Positions 1-6,513 of a stretch of 6,513 bases of DNA are shown in pieces; the stretch's first letter is position 1, and the number at the start of each line of letters is the position of its first letter. Under the pieces are notes generated by a model. It was not told the origin of the DNA and did no database searches. It saw only the letters and a program-made list of their open reading frames with translations. The stretch covers positions 1 through 6,513 of the forward strand of contig CAMNYG010000080.1 in NCBI GenBank assembly GCA_946570335.1, in the 5' to 3' direction. Position numbers and translations under genes: made by a program. Source of the DNA: an uncultured Dietzia sp. Lineage in GTDB: Bacteria > Actinomycetota > Actinomycetes > Mycobacteriales > Mycobacteriaceae.

Positions 1-1782
<1,782 letters not shown>

Positions 1783-1786
<4 letters not shown>

Positions 1787-2718
1787 GAGTTCGCTCCTAC
1801 TGCTGCCCTGGTCTCGTGGTCACCCTCTGTGACCATCGTTCCGATGCCGCCTTCGGTGAGGATCTCCAGCAACACCGAGTGTTCGACTCGACCGTCGATG
1901 ACGTGCGCCGCACCGACGCCGCCCTCCACCGCTGCGAGACACGCCTCCATCTTGGGGACCATGCCGCTCTCGAGCGTCGGCAGCAGCGCCTCCAGGGGCC
2001 GTGTGCCCAGGTGCGTGACGAGCGACGAACGATCCGGCCAGTTGGTGTACAGGCCCTCCACGTCGGTGAGGACGACGAGCTTCTCGGCGCCGAGGGCGGC
2101 CGCGAGTGCGCCTGCCGCGGAGTCGGCGTTGATGTTGTGGACCACCCCGTCGGCGTCGGGGGCAATCGTGGACACCACGGGGATGCGACCGGCCTCGATG
2201 ATGTCGAGTACGGCCCCCGGGTCGACGGCGGCGACGTCCCCGACGAGCCCGATATCGGTGGGCTCGCCGTTGACCATCGCCGTCCGACGGACCGCGGTGA
2301 ACAGGCCCGCGTCCTCTCCGGAGATGCCGACGGCGTACGGGCCGTGCGCGTTGATCAGTCCGACCAGTTCGCGACCGACCTGACCGAACAGCACCATGCG
2401 CACGACGTCCATGACCTCGGGGGTCGTGACCCGGAAGCCGCCCCGGAACTCGCCCTCCATCCCGAGGCGTCCGAGCATCGCGGTGATCTGCGGGCCGCCA
2501 CCGTGCACGACGACGGGCTTGAGCCCACAGGTTCGGAGGAAGACCATGTCTGCCGCGAACGCCGCCTTGAGCTTGTCGTCGACCATCGCGTTGCCGCCGT
2601 ACTTCACCACGACGATCTTGTCGTGGAACTCCTTCAGCCACGGCAGCGCCTCGGCGAGGACGTGTGCGCGGACGAACGGCGTCAGTTCGGTGGACCCGTC
2701 GTTCATCGATGTGGGCAT
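1783..2718 (-). CDS. argB: Acetylglutamate kinase, arginine-sensitive type
   Basis: Phosphorylates N-acetylglutamate with ATP, the second and usually controlling step of arginine synthesis. The 311 residues show the amino-acid kinase fold landmarks: VVKYGGNAM at 37-45, HGGGPQI at 72-78, NINAD at 195-199 and MVPKM at 253-257 with the conserved Lys256. An N-terminal segment (about 11-30) precedes the core, and a C-terminal stretch beginning EHSVLLEIL at 279 runs into GIGT. In known members both are marks of hexameric enzymes inhibited by arginine, so feedback inhibition is expected, by inference. The ATG at 2718 has GGAGG 8 nt upstream and lies 1 bp after the stop of the preceding unknown gene; a second ATG at residue 5 (2706) is less well placed. 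In most actinobacteria the gene directly upstream is argJ; here it is not. Confidence 0.96.
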
Positions 2719-2719
2719 A

Positions 2720-4330
<1,611 letters not shown>

Positions 4331-4331
<1 letters not shown>

Positions 4332-4351
4332 CGCACGGGTTGCCCGCACGT
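4331..4351 (-). terminator. Possible hairpin between the DUF2786 gene and argC
   Basis: In minus-strand RNA, a 9-bp stem with two adjacent G-U pairs closes on a CAA loop (GUGCGGG-CAA-CCCGUGC core). It starts 15 nt after the DUF2786 stop. On the plus strand the same bases give C-A mismatches, so it fits minus-strand RNA better. No U-run follows, so it would be a U-less terminator of the kind proposed in actinobacteria, or else a leader hairpin of the arg transcript. The case is weak. Confidence 0.35.
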
Positions 4352-4366
4352 CGCATTCCCGCACTA

Positions 4367-5095
4367 TCAGGCGTTGATCTCCCGGCGGACACCCCCGAAG
4401 CGCCGCTGCCCGAGATCGACCGAACCGCCCACCCGGCGGCCCTCTTCCAGCCCCGAGGTTCCCACGTGACGCCGCGCCCCCTTGACCGCTTCGGGAAAGC
4501 GACGCCGCATCTCCGCCTCGGCACGCTGGGCGTCCGAGCGCAGAACGAGTCCCGCGCCGGCGGCGTCCTCGCTCGCCGAGACCGCCCCGGCTTCCGCTGC
4601 CTCCAGCCTCCGCCCGACCTCAAAGGCGAAACCGGTCATGAACGATTTGCGGTGGGTGACGGCGGAGATTCCCGGTCGCGGCCGCTGCCCGGCAGCAGCG
4701 GCCAGCATGATCCCGGTCAACGAGCCCGCGAGCATGCCCACCCTCTCGACGTGCCGACGCACGCCGACGATGTGGACCACCCGCGTACCGTCGCCACGCC
4801 GCGAGGTGACGGCCCTGCAGTGCATGGCCGCGCAGAGCGAGGCGACGAGACCGACCTGGTCCGGTTGATACTTCCCCGACACCACATGGTCCAGGAGCAT
4901 GACCTCGGAGGCGGACGGGTCCGTCCCGGCTCTGGCCAGCGTCTCGTCCACCCCGTACTTGGCGAGCAACGCATACGCCCGTTCGAGGAGCACTTCCGCC
5001 TCGGGGGTCCCGGCGACGCTCTCCGCCTTGGCGAAAAGCTTGCGTACCCGATCGAGCGCCTTCTCCGGCGAGCTACCGGCGCGGGTGTTGGTCAT
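4367..5095 (-). CDS. DUF2786 domain protein of unknown function
   Basis: A 242-residue protein whose N-terminal segment (about 12-50: ALDRVRKLFAKAES, then EAEVLLERAYALLAKYGVD) has the helical pattern of the DUF2786 family, in which a short Lys/Ala-rich helix pair precedes a divergent domain. Members occur widely in actinobacteria and phages, and I know of no established function. Residues about 75-170 contain a helix-rich core with MHCRAV (91-96), a strand VVHIVG (106-111) and a SFMTGFAFEVGRRL helix (151-164). The tail is Arg-rich and acidic by turns. No membrane segment or signal peptide is seen. The frame is open to 5158, but AAGGAG lies 6 nt before the ATG at 5095, which I take as the start. 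A 129-bp gap upstream and a possible hairpin downstream suggest it is transcribed on its own rather than with the arg genes. Confidence 0.83.
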   Translation of the reverse strand: MTNTRAGSSPEKALDRVRKLFAKAESVAGTPEAEVLLERAYALLAKYGVDETLARAGTDPSASEVMLLDHVVSGKYQPDQVGLVASLCAAMHCRAVTSRRGDGTRVVHIVGVRRHVERVGMLAGSLTGIMLAAAAGQRPRPGISAVTHRKSFMTGFAFEVGRRLEAAEAGAVSASEDAAGAGLVLRSDAQRAEAEMRRRFPEAVKGARRHVGTSGLEEGRRVGGSVDLGQRRFGGVRREINA

Positions 5096-5224
5096 GGTCT
5101 TCTCCTTGAGCGTGTCGGTGCGGTTATCGCGGTGGAGATTCGCACACGCGTACGACACGGTCAGGGGATCGCGGCTCGAAGTGCCCGGTCAGCGTACGAT
5201 TCGGCGCCCGGTCCGGCGAGTAGA
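5096..5224 (-). other. Intergenic gap between thiD and the DUF2786 gene
   Basis: Apart from the ribosome binding site at its end, I see no RNA gene and no clear terminator here. A promoter for the DUF2786 gene is expected in this gap, but I find no convincing -10/-35 pair. The octamer GCGTACGA occurs twice, at 5148-5155 and 5192-5199, which may be chance in such GC-rich DNA. Confidence 0.4.
5102..5107 (-). promoter_or_regulatory. Ribosome binding site that fixes the DUF2786 start
   Basis: AAGGAG on the minus strand sits 6 nt before the ATG at 5095. The upstream in-frame ATG at 5158 would add 21 residues read through this site, so the shorter protein is preferred. Confidence 0.8.
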
Positions 5225-6049
5225 TCAGCGGCGCAGGAACCAGGTGTGATCCAGTGGGCCGGAGCCCTGTCCCACCCCGAGGGACAGCCCGCCGTACAGA
5301 GCGCCGTCCATCCAGGGGCGCACCCGCCGGTAGGCCGCCTCCCAGTCCGTCGCGCCGACCCGGGCGGTGGCCAGCGCCGACGAGAGCGAACAGCCGGTCC
5401 CGTGGGTGTGCGGGGTGTCGATACGGACGAACGGCAGCCGCAGCGTGGTGCGCCGCTCCACCTCGGACTCGACCAGAACGTCCTCTGCGCTGCCGTCCTC
5501 GAGGTCGCCGGTCGTCGCGAGAACAGCATTGCCGGACTGCTCGTGGACCAGCTCGGCCTGGCCGACGATCCCCTCGATGTCTGTGGCGGTCTCCATTCCG
5601 CACAACACACCGAGCTCAGGGACGTTGGGCGTGACGAGGTCGACGAGCGGGACGAGATCGCGCAGCATGTGCGCGGCGTCCTCGCTCGCGAGCCGCCCGC
5701 CGGTGGTGGCCACCATGACCGGATCGAGGACGACGTGGGGAGGGCGACGACGACGAAGCCAGGCACCGACGGCGTCGACGAGGCCGGCCTCACCGAGCAT
5801 GCCGATCTTCACGGCATCGATCTGTACGTCGTCGGCGACGGCGTCGAGCTGCGCGATCACCGTGTCGACGGGCACCGCGTGCACGTCCATCACACCGCGC
5901 GTGTTCTGCACGGTCACGGCGGTGACCACACCCATCGCGTAACCGCCCAGGGCCGTGACGGCCTTGGTGTCCGCCAACAGGCCCGCGCCGCCGGACGGAT
6001 CGGTACCGGCGATGCAGAGTATCCGAGGGACGCGCACCTGGTCAGCCAC
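5225..6049 (-). CDS. thiD: Hydroxymethylpyrimidine (phosphate) kinase, ThiD type
   Basis: Ribokinase-family enzyme of 274 residues, predicted to phosphorylate hydroxymethylpyrimidine and its monophosphate for thiamine synthesis. Visible motifs are GTDPSGGAG at 15-23, [11 protein letters not shown] at 43-53 (the Gln of the QNT motif contacts the pyrimidine in known ThiD), KIGML at 81-85, DPVMVATTG at 109-117, TPN at 140-142 and the anion-hole HGTGC at 216-220 with Cys220. These favour ThiD over pyridoxal kinase, although some relatives do both. The usual KGGH segment before the last strand reads TTGD here (179-182). The GTG start at 6049 overlaps the pheT stop by 8 bp and has only a purine-rich GGGGGCGAG stretch ahead of it, so translation is probably coupled to pheT. 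No other thiamine gene is in the window. Confidence 0.9.
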   Translation of the reverse strand: MADQVRVPRILCIAGTDPSGGAGLLADTKAVTALGGYAMGVVTAVTVQNTRGVMDVHAVPVDTVIAQLDAVADDVQIDAVKIGMLGEAGLVDAVGAWLRRRRPPHVVLDPVMVATTGGRLASEDAAHMLRDLVPLVDLVTPNVPELGVLCGMETATDIEGIVGQAELVHEQSGNAVLATTGDLEDGSAEDVLVESEVERRTTLRLPFVRIDTPHTHGTGCSLSSALATARVGATDWEAAYRRVRPWMDGALYGGLSLGVGQGSGPLDHTWFLRR

Positions 6050-6512
6050 GGAGACTCGCCCCCACGGCCTTCTCGGCGGCCTCGACCGCAGCGGTGCGCC
6101 ACTGGCTGGCCTCGTCCTCGGTCAGCGTCCGGTCGGCGGCGCGGAACGTGAGCGCGTAGGCCAACGATTTGCGCCCCTCGCCGAGTTGGGAGCCGGTGTA
6201 GATGTCGAAGAGGCGTACCCCCTCGAGGAGTTCGCCGCCGCCGGAGATGAGCGCCGCTTCGACCGCAGAGGCCGGGACCGAGTCGTCCACGACGAGCGCG
6301 ACGTCCTGGTTCACGGACGGGTACGAGGAGATCGCCGGCGCGGGCAGCACCTCGCGGACGCCCATGGCGGTGAGGTCGAGCTCCACCGCGCAGCTCCGCG
6401 CGGGTAGCCCCAGGCGCTCACATCCCGCGGGATGCAGCTCGCCCGCGTGGCCGACCACGGTGCCGTCGACGAGGACGTCGACGCAGCGACCAGGATGCCA
6501 GGGAGCGTACTC
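6042..6512 (-). CDS. pheT: Phenylalanyl-tRNA synthetase beta subunit, C-terminal end (partial)
   Basis: The last 156 residues of the beta chain of the alpha2-beta2 synthetase that charges tRNA-Phe. The frame is open to the window edge, so the gene begins upstream. The first visible residues, [10 protein letters not shown], followed by [10 protein letters not shown], are the end of the core that precedes the anticodon-binding region in bacterial PheT. The segment from [13 protein letters not shown] to the stop is the ferredoxin-fold anticodon-binding (FDX-ACB) domain, with [20 protein letters not shown] and [13 protein letters not shown] as its most recognisable parts. The protein ends ASLRG. 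A GTG at 6458 is an internal valine codon, not a start. In mycobacteria pheT lies directly ahead of argC; here two genes intervene. Confidence 0.96.
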   Translation of the reverse strand, partial: EYAPWHPGRCVDVLVDGTVVGHAGELHPAGCERLGLPARSCAVELDLTAMGVREVLPAPAISSYPSVNQDVALVVDDSVPASAVEAALISGGGELLEGVRLFDIYTGSQLGEGRKSLAYALTFRAADRTLTEDEASQWRTAAVEAAEKAVGASLRG

Positions 6513-6513
6513 C

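Noticed and set aside
5096..5158. A longer DUF2786 protein starting at the upstream ATG (5158)
   Set aside because: The ATG at 5095 has AAGGAG 6 nt ahead; the 21 extra residues do not resemble the family and would read through that site.
5148..5199. GCGTACGA repeated 44 bp apart as a possible operator pair
   Set aside because: Only 8 bp, self-complementary CGTACG core that is common in this DNA, and no flanking similarity.

Overview
The window is high-GC DNA in which every convincing gene lies on the minus strand, so transcription runs from high to low coordinates. The proteins are closest in style to those of mycolic-acid actinobacteria (Mycobacteriales, e.g. the Mycobacterium/Dietzia/Gordonia/Rhodococcus neighbourhood). 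I infer this from the ArgC, ArgF and PheT sequences and from the known pheT-to-arg gene order in that group. I cannot name the genus.

Reading in the direction of transcription, the window opens with the C-terminal end of pheT (phenylalanyl-tRNA synthetase beta chain, 6512-6042). Its stop overlaps a thiD-type hydroxymethylpyrimidine (phosphate) kinase gene (6049-5225). After a 129-bp gap comes a DUF2786-family gene of unknown function with its own strong ribosome binding site (5095-4367). The next 64 bp hold a possible hairpin terminator and a run of four TGCA/CGCA half-sites spaced exactly 10 bp apart. I read these half-sites as the arginine repressor operator; it reaches into the start codon of argC.

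The arginine operon then runs argC (4302-3259), an unrecognised 180-residue gene (3262-2720), argB (2718-1783), argD (1786-572) and argF (575 to beyond the window edge). Junctions are 4-bp overlaps (GTGA or ATGA) or a 1-bp gap, so this is one translationally coupled unit. The encoded steps are phosphorylation of N-acetylglutamate (ArgB), reduction to the semialdehyde (ArgC), transamination to N-acetylornithine (ArgD) and conversion of ornithine to citrulline (ArgF).

The unusual point is that argJ, which normally sits between argC and argB in actinobacteria and releases ornithine, is not there. Its exact slot is filled by the 180-residue gene, which shows no ArgJ motif. The step from N-acetylornithine to ornithine is therefore not encoded in this window. 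The unknown gene and the operator over the argC start are the two items most worth following up.
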